A stretch of 64,000 nt of DNA from JANLYC01 sp963750495 (GTDB taxonomy: Bacteria; Actinomycetota; Actinomycetes; Propionibacteriales; Nocardioidaceae). This document shows positions 1-7,863 of this stretch, piece after piece. Each line of letters starts with the position of its first letter. Position 1 is the stretch's first letter. Where the stretch lies: positions 35,691 to 99,690 of the forward strand of contig CAVVQV010000015.1 of NCBI GenBank assembly GCA_963750495.1, written 5' to 3'. The notes beneath the pieces were generated by a model. That model was not told the DNA's origin. It searched no databases and saw only the letters and a list, made by a program, of their open reading frames with translations. A program made the position numbers and the translations under genes.

Positions 1-241
1 CGACGGTGTCTTCGCCGGCCTCCCGCAGGACTTCGCCGCCGTGCGCTACCACTCGCAGGCGGCTGTGGCGGTGTCGCGCGACCTCGCGGTCACGGCCTGG
101 TGCGACGAGCCGCAGGGCCGGGTCGTGATGGGAGTGGCGCATCGCGAGCGACCACTGCATGGGGTGCAGTTCCATCCCGAGTCGATCCTCACCGAGCACG
201 GAGCACGACTCGTCGCCAACTTCCTTGCGCTGTCGCCATGA
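1..241 (+). CDS. pabA: Aminodeoxychorismate synthase glutamine amidotransferase subunit (3' end only)
   Basis: This is the last ~80 residues of a class I glutamine amidotransferase whose start lies outside the window; the reading frame begins at base 2. The segment VQFHPESILTEHG carries the His and Glu of the catalytic triad (HPE motif), and the protein ends FLALSP as PabA/TrpG proteins do. The TGA stop overlaps the ATG of the next gene (ATGA), and that gene is a PabB by its PIKGT motif, so this subunit most likely supplies ammonia from glutamine for 4-amino-4-deoxychorismate synthesis in the folate pathway. A shared PabA/TrpG role cannot be excluded because most of the gene is missing. Confidence 0.88.
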   Translation, partial: DGVFAGLPQDFAAVRYHSQAAVAVSRDLAVTAWCDEPQGRVVMGVAHRERPLHGVQFHPESILTEHGARLVANFLALSP

Positions 242-1620
242 CCGGCACATCCCTGCCGTGGGTCGAGCCCGAGGACTTCGTCGCCACGCACGTCGCCCGC
301 CGGCCCAGGTCTTTCTGGCTCGACGGTGCAGGCGCACGTCCGTGGTCGGGTCGGCACTCTTATGTCGGCTGGCTCCGGCCAGGCGATCTCAGCCTGGCCT
401 ACGACGCCGGCCGACGCGTGGTCACCGCCCATCGCGACGGCGCCAGTGAGGAGATCGCGGATGACATCTTCGCGGCGTTGCAGCGCCACACCGCCGACGA
501 CGAGGGCGGCACCGGCGGCCGCGGCGATGGCGGTTGGGTGGGCTACCTCGGCTACGCGAGCCGCCCCGACCTGCCGGCCAGGATCGATGAGTCCGCCGTC
601 CCGGACGCGTGCTGGCTCCGGGTCGACCGCCGGGTGGTGTTCGACCACGAGAACCGCACCGTACGTGCCCTGGGTGACGGCGGCTGGCAGGACGAGGTCG
701 CGGAACTGGTCGGCCGCACCGTGCCGGCTGCAGCCATGGCATCCACGAAAGCTCCGCGGGTGCTGCGGACGCTCGATCCCGGAGGCTACGCGGAGGCGTT
801 CGTGCGCGTGCAGTCCGAGCTGCGCCGTGGGAACTCCTACGAGACCAACTTGACGTACCGCACCACGGTGGCCAGCGACCTCGACCCCCTGTCGGCATAC
901 CGGCGGTTGCGTCGGGCCAACCCCGCGCCGTACGCGTGCTTCATCACCCATGGCGGCGTGAGCCTGTTGAGCACGTCGCCGGAGCGGTTCGCCACGATCA
1001 GTCCCGACGGCTGGCTCGAGACGCGCCCGATCAAGGGCACCACGCCCCGGTACGACGATCCCGCCGACGACCGGGCGGCGGCAGAGCTGCTTCGGAGCGA
1101 TCCCAAGTTCCGCGGTGAGAACCTCATGATCGTCGACCTGCTTCGCAACGACATGTCGATGGTCTGTCAGGTCGGCACCGTGCAGGTCACCGACCTCATG
1201 CATGTCGAGTCCTACCCCACGGTCCATCAGCTCGTCACGACGATCCGTGGACGGCTGGAGCCGGGCACCACCGCCATCGCAGCGGTCCGGGCGTTGTTCC
1301 CGGGCGGGTCGATGACCGGGGCGCCCAAGCTGCGCACGATGCAGATCATCGGCGACGTCGAGACGAGCGCCCGCGGACCGTACGCCGGAGCACTCGGCTG
1401 GCTCGGCGACGACGGGCGCGCCGACCTGGGCATCGTGATCCGCAGCCTGGTGCACGAGGGCGGGCACTACACCCTGGGCACGGGCGGCGGGATCACGGTG
1501 CGTTCGGACTGCGACGAGGAGTACGCCGAGACGCAGTGGAAGGTCAGCGCGCTGTTCGCTGCGCTCAGCGGCACCACGGCGACCCGGAAAGACGGAGGAC
1601 CGGACATCCCAGCCAGGTGA
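238..1620 (+). CDS. pabB: Aminodeoxychorismate synthase component I
   Basis: 460-residue chorismate-binding enzyme. The ATG at 238 is chosen because it overlaps the pabA stop (ATGA) and leaves the usual PabB length. The C-terminal chorismate-binding domain is complete: PIKGT (the Lys is the ADC-synthase hallmark; anthranilate synthase has PIAGT), then GENLMIVDLLRND, FPGGSMTGAPK and the GGGIT near the C terminus. It converts chorismate and ammonia to 4-amino-4-deoxychorismate for p-aminobenzoate and folate. It is coupled to pabA. A strong hairpin begins inside its last codons and closes just after the stop. Confidence 0.93.
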   Translation: MTGTSLPWVEPEDFVATHVARRPRSFWLDGAGARPWSGRHSYVGWLRPGDLSLAYDAGRRVVTAHRDGASEEIADDIFAALQRHTADDEGGTGGRGDGGWVGYLGYASRPDLPARIDESAVPDACWLRVDRRVVFDHENRTVRALGDGGWQDEVAELVGRTVPAAAMASTKAPRVLRTLDPGGYAEAFVRVQSELRRGNSYETNLTYRTTVASDLDPLSAYRRLRRANPAPYACFITHGGVSLLSTSPERFATISPDGWLETRPIKGTTPRYDDPADDRAAAELLRSDPKFRGENLMIVDLLRNDMSMVCQVGTVQVTDLMHVESYPTVHQLVTTIRGRLEPGTTAIAAVRALFPGGSMTGAPKLRTMQIIGDVETSARGPYAGALGWLGDDGRADLGIVIRSLVHEGGHYTLGTGGGITVRSDCDEEYAETQWKVSALFAALSGTTATRKDGGPDIPAR

Positions 1621-1633
1621 TGTCCGGTCCTCC
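1594..1633. terminator. Terminator-like hairpin between convergent pabB and pepD
   Basis: Perfect 15-bp inverted repeat: GGAGGACCGGACATC at 1594-1608 and its complement at 1619-1633, separated by a 10-nt loop. The left arm lies in the pabB coding end and the stop codon (1618-1620) sits at the loop/right-arm junction. There is no T-tract, which is common in high-GC actinobacteria. Its place between converging genes fits a bidirectional terminator. Confidence 0.7.
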
Positions 1634-1654
1634 AGACCGAGGGGTTCGGCCGTG

Positions 1655-2845
1655 TCAGGGACCGACGTCCGATCCCAACGTGACCGTCACGGTGTGGGTG
1701 GCGCCGGTGGTGACGCCCTTGTCGGACGACGTCACCGTCAGCGTGACCTTGTCACCGGGGCGATAGGAGCGAACGGTCGCGACGAGCGAGTCGGCGTCAT
1801 TGATCTGCTGGCCGTCCACCGCCGTGACGACCTGACCCTTCTGCAGGCCGGCGCTGGCGCCCGCCGTGCCCGAGTCGACTTTGGTGATGAGCGCGCCGTC
1901 CGGCAGGCCTACTGAGTCGGTGGCGTTGTCGATCGAGACACCGATGCGTGCGTGGGTCGGGCTCTGTCCGGCCCGCAGCTCCTGCACGATCGGAATCGCG
2001 TCGTTGATCGGGATGGAGAAACCGAGACCGATCGATCCGCCCTGGACGCCCGTCGTGGAGGAGTCGGTCTTGATCGCGGAGTTGATGCCGACGACGTTGC
2101 CGGACAGGTCGATGAGCGGTCCGCCGGAGTTCCCGGGGTTGATGGCGGCGTCGGTCTGGATGGCCGGGAAGATCGTCGTGGGGTCGTTCGGCGCCTCGCC
2201 CTGGGTGGTGACGGGACGGTTGAGAGCCGACACGATGCCGGTCGTGACCGTGCTCTCGAGTCCGAACGGAGCACCGACCGCGACCACCTGTTCCCCGACT
2301 TTCAGGGAACCGGAGTTGCCGAGCGTGGCGGGAGTGAGGGAGTTCTGACCCTGGGCCTTGATCACCGCCAGGTCGGTCAGGGGGTCACGGCCGAGGATCG
2401 TCGCCTTGGCGCTGCTGCCGTCGTTGAAGCTGACGGCCAGCTTGCCTCCACCGAGCGCGAGCTCGACGACGTGGTTGTTGGTCAGGATCTCACCGTCCTT
2501 GGTCAGGACGATGCCCGATCCAGAACCGTTGCCCTGCGTGCCGCTGGCATAGATCTTCACGACCGAGGGGAGGGCCTTGGCGGCGGCCGCTTCGGTGCTG
2601 CCGGCCGGCGTGCTGGTGTCGACCGAAGGGCTGACGGTGAGGGCACCGGACGTCGTGGCGGCCGCGCTCGCGGAGTTGTCGCCGTTCATGATGGCGGCGC
2701 CGCCGAACCCGGCCGCACCTCCGGCGAGCGCGCCCACGAGCAGGGCTGCGCCAACGACACGTCCCCCCCGCCGCGGCGTCGCTGCAGGGGGGGTCAGCGG
2801 TGCGCCGGGTGGTGGGTAGGACGGGGGGAACATGTCGCTGGTCAT
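1655..2845 (-). CDS. pepD: HtrA/DegP-family membrane-anchored serine protease with PDZ domain
   Basis: 396 residues. A proline-rich cytoplasmic N-terminus (1-26) is followed by one membrane segment (about 29-52) and a low-complexity Ser/Thr/Ala linker. A trypsin-like domain has the triad His125 (TNNHVV), Asp158 (DPLTDLAV) and Ser240 (GNSGGPL). A C-terminal PDZ domain spans about 300-385. Such proteases degrade or refold misfolded extracytoplasmic proteins. Lying downstream of an mprA-mprB pair, as in mycobacteria, it matches PepD, a target of MprA. It has its own upstream site: a TCTCAG/ACTCAG direct repeat placed exactly as the one before mprA. Confidence 0.9.
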   Translation of the reverse strand: MTSDMFPPSYPPPGAPLTPPAATPRRGGRVVGAALLVGALAGGAAGFGGAAIMNGDNSASAAATTSGALTVSPSVDTSTPAGSTEAAAAKALPSVVKIYASGTQGNGSGSGIVLTKDGEILTNNHVVELALGGGKLAVSFNDGSSAKATILGRDPLTDLAVIKAQGQNSLTPATLGNSGSLKVGEQVVAVGAPFGLESTVTTGIVSALNRPVTTQGEAPNDPTTIFPAIQTDAAINPGNSGGPLIDLSGNVVGINSAIKTDSSTTGVQGGSIGLGFSIPINDAIPIVQELRAGQSPTHARIGVSIDNATDSVGLPDGALITKVDSGTAGASAGLQKGQVVTAVDGQQINDADSLVATVRSYRPGDKVTLTVTSSDKGVTTGATHTVTVTLGSDVGP

Positions 2846-2884
2846 GGCTCCAGCCTGCGTGCGCTCACTGAGTATCGGCTGAGA
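2846..2884 (-). promoter_or_regulatory. Predicted MprA operator/promoter of pepD
   Basis: On the minus strand TCTCAG (2884-2879), 5 nt, then ACTCAG (2873-2868) form an 11-bp-period direct repeat. It is followed by exactly 22 nt to the pepD ATG. The 22 nt end GCAGGCTGGAGCC, nearly the same as GCAGGCTTGAGCC before mprA. CAGGCT is a plausible -10, which would make the transcript close to leaderless. OmpR-family regulators bind such repeats; assignment to MprA rests on the adjacent regulator. Confidence 0.65.
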
Positions 2885-2917
2885 CCCCGCCGAGAGGTTT
2901 CTGTGAGTGGACGGCTG

Positions 2918-4363
2918 TCAGCTGCGGTGCTGAAGCACGGTGGTGTCGCCGGCGGCGCCGGCGGTCGCGTCGTCCGCGCCCGGCGTGACGATCTCGCTGG
3001 GCTGGCCCGGCAGCCACATCCGGAGCACGGCGCCGGTGGGCTCACGGTTGGCCATCATGACCTGCCCACCGTGTCGCTCCACGGCCTGCCGCACGATCGA
3101 CAGGCCCAGGCCGGAGCCGGGCAGGGTGCGCGCGTCGGCGGCTCGATAGAACCGCTCGAAGACCATCGGCAGGTCGCTCTCGGAGGCGCCCGGCCCCTCG
3201 TCCATGACCGTCAGCGTTCCGGAGTCGAGGCGCACCGTCACGGTGCCGTCAGGTGGGCCGTACTTGACGGCGTTGTCGAGCAGGTTGGTGACCGCTCGTT
3301 CGAGGATCGCGCCTTCGCCGACCACCCACCACGATGACGTGGCGACGTCGAAAGTGACGTCGGGCGCTCGACGGCGTACGCGTTCGATGGCCCGGGCCAC
3401 GATGTCAGCGAAGTCGGCGGGTTCGGGCGTGGTGGCGACAGGTTCCTCGCGGGCGAGCTCGACCAGGTCGCCGACGAGTGTGGACAGCTCCTCGACCTGT
3501 GCAGTCACGTCGGAGAAGATCTCGTCTCGTTGCGAGATCGCCATCCCACCCTGACGATCGGCCTGCGCCAGCAGCTCGAGGTTGGTACGGAGACTGGTGA
3601 GGGGGGTGCGGAGCTCGTGCCCGGCGTCGACGACGAGGCGACGCTGACGTTCTCGCGACGCGGACAGGGCGGCGAGCATCTTGTTGAACGACGTGGCGAG
3701 GCTGGCCAGCTCGTCGTCGCCGGTGATCTCGATCGGCTTCAGCTCCTCGGTGCGGGCGATGTGGTCGGCGGCGGCGCTGAGGCGACGGACGGGACGCAAC
3801 GACGACCGCGCCACCGCGAGCCCGATCAGCGCCGCGGCGACACCACCGCTCCCACCGACGACCAGGAGCACGAGTCCCATCCGGTCGAGGGTGCGTTGGA
3901 TCGGTTCGGTCGACTCGGCGAACATCAGGGCGACACCTGGGCCGGCGTTGACCGTGACGACGCGTGAATCGTGTCCGTGCCGGTCGACGGTTCGGATCGT
4001 GTGGCCGAGCTGACCGGTGGCGACCGCCAGCTCGGATCGGGTGATGGGTTCGAGCCAGGAATGGTTCGCGGGCGAGATGTGGCCGCCGACCGTCAACAGG
4101 TACACCCGCAGGTCGGCTGCGCCCAGGAACTCCTCGGGCAGGTTGGACAGCGTGACCTCGCTGATCCCGGACTCGACGGTGGCTTGGGCGCGGTCGAGCA
4201 GCGACGTGTCCTGCCGGCTGTAGAGCTGCGATCGCAGCGACAGATAAGCGGCCAGCGCCGCAACCGCCACCGAGACCCCGACAGCACCGGCGGCCAGCAA
4301 GGAGATCCGAGCGGCCAGGGACATGCGGCCGCCGGTGATCGTGCTACGGGCGGTGGGGCTCAC
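2918..4363 (-). CDS. mprB: MprB-like sensor histidine kinase
   Basis: 481 residues. Two membrane segments (about 17-43 and 162-186) flank a ~120-residue extracytoplasmic sensor region. A HAMP linker (about 187-240), the HisKA phosphoacceptor His249 in DAGHELRTPLTSLRTN and a HATPase domain (NLLDNAVKYG, DEGPG, GSGLGLSIV) follow. It phosphorylates the adjacent response regulator. The GTG start overlaps the mprA stop (GTGA). Met14, in the frame at 4324, is an alternative start. The family monitors envelope stress and in mycobacteria drives pepD and sigma-factor genes. Confidence 0.88.
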   Translation of the reverse strand: MSPTARSTITGGRMSLAARISLLAAGAVGVSVAVAALAAYLSLRSQLYSRQDTSLLDRAQATVESGISEVTLSNLPEEFLGAADLRVYLLTVGGHISPANHSWLEPITRSELAVATGQLGHTIRTVDRHGHDSRVVTVNAGPGVALMFAESTEPIQRTLDRMGLVLLVVGGSGGVAAALIGLAVARSSLRPVRRLSAAADHIARTEELKPIEITGDDELASLATSFNKMLAALSASRERQRRLVVDAGHELRTPLTSLRTNLELLAQADRQGGMAISQRDEIFSDVTAQVEELSTLVGDLVELAREEPVATTPEPADFADIVARAIERVRRRAPDVTFDVATSSWWVVGEGAILERAVTNLLDNAVKYGPPDGTVTVRLDSGTLTVMDEGPGASESDLPMVFERFYRAADARTLPGSGLGLSIVRQAVERHGGQVMMANREPTGAVLRMWLPGQPSEIVTPGADDATAGAAGDTTVLQHRS

Positions 4364-5052
4364 GGAGGAGTCTCGCGCAAGACGTACCCGACGCCTCGCA
4401 CGGTGTGCAGCAGCCGCGGCTCACCGTCGGCCTCCGTCTTGCGTCGGACGTAGCCGACGTACACCTCGAGGGAGTTCGCGGTGGTGGGGAAGTCGTAGCC
4501 CCACACCTCTTCGAGGATGAACGCGCGCTCGAGCACTCGCTTCGGCCGCCGCATGAACAGCTCGAGCAGGTCCCACTCGGTGCGGGTCAACGTGATCGCG
4601 CGGCCGTTGCGCTCGACCTCGCGGGTGACGGGGTTCATGGTGAGATCGGCGAACGTCAGGGGCCCTTCGTCGTCGTCGCGACCGGTGCCGAGCGTACGAC
4701 GCCTGAGCATCGCCCGGACCCGCGCCAGCAGCTCGTCGAGGGCGAAGGGTTTGGCCAGGTAGTCGTCGGCTCCCGCGTCGAGCCCATCGACCCGGTCGTT
4801 GACGGAGTCACGGGCGGTGAGGACGAGGATCGGAAGGTCGTTGCCGGCGGCGCGCAGGGCCCGGGTGGTCTCGATGCCGTCGAGACGCGGCATCATCACG
4901 TCGACGATCAGGGCATCGGGTGCCAACCCGTTGATCCGGGCCAGCGCCTCGACGCCGTCATTGGCGAGAGCCACCTCGTAGCCGTTGAACTCCAGCGAGC
5001 GCCGCAGGGAGTCGCGCACGGCGCGGTCGTCGTCCACCACGAGAATGCGCAT
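4360..5052 (-). CDS. mprA: MprA-like OmpR-family response regulator
   Basis: 230 residues. The receiver domain (1-115) has the acidic pocket D7-D9, phosphoacceptor Asp51 in LIVDVMMPRLDG, the conserved Thr in LTARD and the Lys in AKPF. An OmpR/PhoB winged helix (about 130-228) has TRTEWDLLELFMRRP and YVGYVRRKTE. It is the first gene of the mprA-mprB unit and is followed by pepD. The identity rests on this gene order plus the similarity of both partners. Autoregulation is suggested by a TCTCAG direct repeat directly upstream. Confidence 0.9.
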   Translation of the reverse strand: MRILVVDDDRAVRDSLRRSLEFNGYEVALANDGVEALARINGLAPDALIVDVMMPRLDGIETTRALRAAGNDLPILVLTARDSVNDRVDGLDAGADDYLAKPFALDELLARVRAMLRRRTLGTGRDDDEGPLTFADLTMNPVTREVERNGRAITLTRTEWDLLELFMRRPKRVLERAFILEEVWGYDFPTTANSLEVYVGYVRRKTEADGEPRLLHTVRGVGYVLRETPP

Positions 5053-5091
5053 GGCTCAAGCCTGCCACTCTCGTCTGAGATCGCCCTGAGA
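5053..5091 (-). promoter_or_regulatory. Predicted MprA operator/promoter of mprA
   Basis: Minus-strand TCTCAG (5091-5086), 5 nt, TCTCAG (5080-5075), then 22 nt to the mprA ATG. Spacing and the GCAGGCTTGAGCC tail match the pepD upstream block, which makes coincidence unlikely. The proximal repeat sits where a -35 box would be, fitting an activator-dependent promoter. Confidence 0.65.
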
Positions 5092-5108
5092 GCGACAACG
5101 CGGACGGG

Positions 5109-5996
5109 TCACGTGGCTGCCTGCCCCGCGGTGCCGTCGAGCAGCGACCGTGCGGCCGCGCCGGCGCGGGCTCCGTAGGACCCGCCGAACAGGATGGCGT
5201 GCACGAGGAGCGGATGGATCTGATGCAGGGGTTGGCGGGCACGCCAGCCTTCGGACAGCCGGTCGGCTTCGTCGTACGCCTCGAGCAGCCGCGACAGGTG
5301 AGGGGCACCGAACAGCGCCAACATGGCCAGGTCTGTCTCGCGGTGACCGCCGTGCGCCGCCGGGTCGACCAGGTAGCCCGGACCCTCCGCGCTCCACACG
5401 ACGTTGCCCGACCAGAGGTCGCCGTGGATCCGGCTGGGCTCCTCGGTCGGTCCGGCGTACTCGGCGATGCGTGACATCACCGTCTCGATGGCGGTCGCGT
5501 CGGCGACGGCGATGTGGTCGCGATCGCGGGCGACCTTGAGGTAGGGCAGCACCCGCCGGGTCGGCCAGAACTCGGCCCACGTGTCGGTCGGGTTGTTGGT
5601 GAGCGGCAGCGTCCCGATGTAACCGTCCTGGTCGGCGCCGAACTGCTTGGCGCCGCCGTGGTGTGTCTCGGCGAGCTGTCGCGCAAACGCCTCGACTCCG
5701 TCGAGACTGGGCCGACCGGGTTCGATCCAGGACAGGATCAGGCAGTCTTCGGCCACGCCGAGCACCCGAGGGACAGCAGCTCCGGGTGCCTCGGCGAGCC
5801 AGGTCAACCCACGCGCCTCGCTGGCAAAGAAGTCCGCAGGTGCGTGCGGCCGCGTCTTGACGAACGCGCTGCGCCCGTCGCTGAGGCGGAGCCGCGTCGC
5901 TGTGCAGATGTCGCCGCCGGCGACCGGGGTCGTGGCTACGACCGACGTGCCGAGCAGTGCTTCTGCGCGGCCGGCGATCGTGCTCATCCGTGCCAT
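5109..5996 (-). CDS. Fructosamine kinase family protein
   Basis: 295 residues, a typical length for the FN3K-like branch of the aminoglycoside phosphotransferase fold. The catalytic loop is HGDLWSGN (Asp193, Asn198), followed by the metal-binding DPAAHGGHRETDLAM (Asp211). Family members phosphorylate protein-bound sugars such as fructosamine or ribulosamine so that they detach, a form of protein deglycation. The minus strand has TAGGTT (6008-6003) 6 nt before the ATG and no Shine-Dalgarno, so the transcript may be leaderless. The natural substrate is not predictable from sequence. Confidence 0.85.
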   Translation of the reverse strand: MARMSTIAGRAEALLGTSVVATTPVAGGDICTATRLRLSDGRSAFVKTRPHAPADFFASEARGLTWLAEAPGAAVPRVLGVAEDCLILSWIEPGRPSLDGVEAFARQLAETHHGGAKQFGADQDGYIGTLPLTNNPTDTWAEFWPTRRVLPYLKVARDRDHIAVADATAIETVMSRIAEYAGPTEEPSRIHGDLWSGNVVWSAEGPGYLVDPAAHGGHRETDLAMLALFGAPHLSRLLEAYDEADRLSEGWRARQPLHQIHPLLVHAILFGGSYGARAGAAARSLLDGTAGQAAT

Positions 5997-6028
5997 GGTG
6001 TGAACCTACGTGCTGGTCGACGCCTTGA

Positions 6029-6610
6029 CTACCGGCCGTCCGGCTCTGTCGGCCGTAGGTGGGCCGTCAAGGCGTCGACGAGGGCATCGCAGGTCCGCTC
6101 CACCATGGCGAGCACCTCGGCAAAGCTGTCATCGCCGCTGTACCAGGGATCGGGGACGTCGAGCGTCTCATCGACCGCGGGATCGAAGGTGCGGAACATC
6201 ATGATCCGGACCTCGTCCGACGCGTCGCGGGCCATGGCTCGGACATCGCGGGCGTTCAGCTGGTCCATGACGAGCACGAGGTCGTGCTCCTGGAACCAGC
6301 CGGCATCGAACTGGGCCGCGCGGTGCTCGCTGGGGTCGTAGCCGTGCGCCGCCAAGGTCGCGGCCGCTCGTCGGTCCATCTGCTCGCCCAGGTGCCAGTC
6401 GCCTGTGCCGGCGCTCCGGACTGCGATCTCCTTGCTCAGACCAGCGGCCACGAGCTTGTGTGTCATGACGACGGCAGCGGTGGGGGAGCGACAGATGTTG
6501 CCGAGGCAGACGAACGCGATCCGGTACGGCGTCGGGCCGGCAGCAGCCAGCGGCGCTACGTCCCGCGGCGCTGGGAGCATCGCCGTGGATGCCCTGTCGT
6601 CACCATTCAC
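6029..6610 (-). CDS. Low-molecular-weight protein-tyrosine phosphatase
   Basis: 193 residues with an unconserved ~28-residue N-terminal extension. The P-loop is CLGNICRSPTA, with the nucleophilic Cys and the catalytic Arg. The general acid is in VPDPWYSGDDSF. The domain otherwise follows the LMW-PTP family, which dephosphorylates tyrosine residues and in actinobacteria resembles PtpA. The start codon at 6610 overlaps the end of the upstream membrane-protein gene by 11 bp, so the two are probably co-translated. Confidence 0.9.
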   Translation of the reverse strand: MNGDDRASTAMLPAPRDVAPLAAAGPTPYRIAFVCLGNICRSPTAAVVMTHKLVAAGLSKEIAVRSAGTGDWHLGEQMDRRAAATLAAHGYDPSEHRAAQFDAGWFQEHDLVLVMDQLNARDVRAMARDASDEVRIMMFRTFDPAVDETLDVPDPWYSGDDSFAEVLAMVERTCDALVDALTAHLRPTEPDGR

Positions 6611-6980
6611 GTGCAGGCGCGACCATGCCGACGATCCAGCTCACGATCGAGATGACGATGGATCCCCAGACCGCGGTCCAGAACCCGTGCACATGGAAGC
6701 CGACGTCGATCTGGTCCGCGATCCAGCTCGTCAGCATGAGCATGAGCGCGTTGACGACGAAGAACATCAAGCCCAACGTGATCAGGTACAGCGGCAACGA
6801 GAGCAGTGCCACGATCGGGCGGACGAACTCGTTGACGAGCGCAAAGATCAACGCGACCACTACCAGGGTGATGACCCGGTCGCGGTCGGTGTCGCCCGTG
6901 ATGCGGATGTCCTTGAACAGCCACGCGGCAGCTGCCAGGGCGCAGGAGTTGACGAAGATGCGGATCAGCCACGACTTCAT
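6600..6980 (-). CDS. Small membrane protein of the phage holin 4 / YvlD-like family (PF04020 type)
   Basis: 126 residues with four hydrophobic segments (about 6-24, 34-52, 56-78 and 100-122). The central NEFVRPIVALLSLPLYLITLGLMFFVVNALML stretch is characteristic of this family. Despite the family name there is no phage context here; chromosomal members are of unknown function. It overlaps the phosphatase gene downstream by 11 bp and forms a likely two-gene operon with it. Confidence 0.82.
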   Translation of the reverse strand: MKSWLIRIFVNSCALAAAAWLFKDIRITGDTDRDRVITLVVVALIFALVNEFVRPIVALLSLPLYLITLGLMFFVVNALMLMLTSWIADQIDVGFHVHGFWTAVWGSIVISIVSWIVGMVAPAREW

Positions 6981-7011
6981 GCTGATGATCGTTCCATGGT
7001 GGCCATTGATG

Positions 7012-7698
7012 TCAGCCAGCGGTGCCGTGGCCGGTGGCGCTGAGCAGTGAACCTTCCGCCGCCGCGAGGTGGCGGTCGAGCTCGGTCAGGGCGTCGTCCA
7101 GCCGCCCCGCCTCGAGCAGCTCGACGAGGTGGCCGTGCTCGTCGACCTGCTGGCGCAGGTTGGCCCTGGTGCGGTCGAGGTGCGCGAGACCGAGCCTGAT
7201 CTCTGAGCTGAGGGCGTCGCTGGCCGCCAGCAGTCGTTCGCTTCCGGTCAGCCCGACCAGCGCTCGGTGGATCTGGAGATGCGCCTCGGTCATTCGAGCG
7301 GGGTCGTTCGACGCTCCGGTGGACCGGGCGAGCTCGGCGTACTCGTGCAGGGCGTCGCGCAGCTGTCTGCGCTTGAGCTCGTCGGCGTCCCCCCAGCGGC
7401 GTACGCCGGCGGACTCCAGGGCGGCGCGCGCGCGGCTCACGTCGTGCACGTCCTCGGCACTGAGCTGTTTGACCGCGACGCCGCGGTTGGGGACCCGCAC
7501 GGCCAGGCCCTCGCCGACCAGCAGGCCGAGCGCCTCGCGGATCGTGCTGCGCCCGACGCCCATCACCTCAGACAGCGCCACCTCGCGCAGGGGGGTGCCG
7601 GGCTCGAGCTGGCCGGCGAACAGGGCACGCCGGATCACCTCGGCGGCGCGGTCGACGGTCGATGAGGTCTCGAGCTCGAGCTGGAGGTCGTCGTACAT
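7012..7698 (-). CDS. GntR-family transcriptional regulator (FadR/FCD subfamily)
   Basis: 228 residues. An N-terminal winged helix (about 13-80) has GTPLREVALSEVMGVGRSTIREALGLLVGEGL. A helical FCD ligand-binding domain (about 95-215) contains the metal-site type residues around EAHLQIHRALVGLTGS. It is divergent from the dimethylargininase-like gene, and a strong GntR-type palindrome lies directly on that gene's promoter, so it probably represses that gene until a ligand, perhaps its substrate, binds. TAGGGT (7713-7708) lies 9 nt before the ATG and could be its own -10. Confidence 0.85.
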   Translation of the reverse strand: MYDDLQLELETSSTVDRAAEVIRRALFAGQLEPGTPLREVALSEVMGVGRSTIREALGLLVGEGLAVRVPNRGVAVKQLSAEDVHDVSRARAALESAGVRRWGDADELKRRQLRDALHEYAELARSTGASNDPARMTEAHLQIHRALVGLTGSERLLAASDALSSEIRLGLAHLDRTRANLRQQVDEHGHLVELLEAGRLDDALTELDRHLAAAEGSLLSATGHGTAG

Positions 7699-7742
7699 GT
7701 CCAGCGAACCCTATCGACCCAGGGCGGACCTACCCGGTCCGT

Positions 7743-7795
7743 TTGACTCGGGCGCCGGCCCGACGCATACTGAGTTGTCAGATTGTCTGACAATC
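7743..7795 (+). promoter_or_regulatory. Promoter with overlapping GntR operator for the dimethylargininase-like gene
   Basis: TTGACT (7743-7748), a 17-nt spacer and CATACT (7766-7771) form a good promoter. Starting 4 nt after the -10, TTGTCAGATTGTCTGACAA (7775-7793) is an inverted repeat with 8-bp arms. It contains a second, overlapping palindrome GATTGTC-T-GACAATC (7781-7795). GT-N-AC centred palindromes are typical FCD-GntR operators. A bound repressor here would cover the start site. Confidence 0.75.
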
Positions 7796-7863
7796 AGACC
7801 ATCAGGCTCAGACGCCACTCGGGAGCGAGTGGCGTCCTGTGACGTGGAGAGGGTGAATTCACC

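Noticed and set aside
46..1467. 473-codon open frame on the minus strand opposite pabB
   Set aside because: Antisense shadow of a gene with all PabB motifs; composition is Arg/Gly/Ala/His-rich as expected for GC-rich antisense frames.
6600..6980. Phage holin annotation as a sign of prophage
   Set aside because: The family name is historical; no other phage genes, and the gene is coupled to a chromosomal phosphatase.
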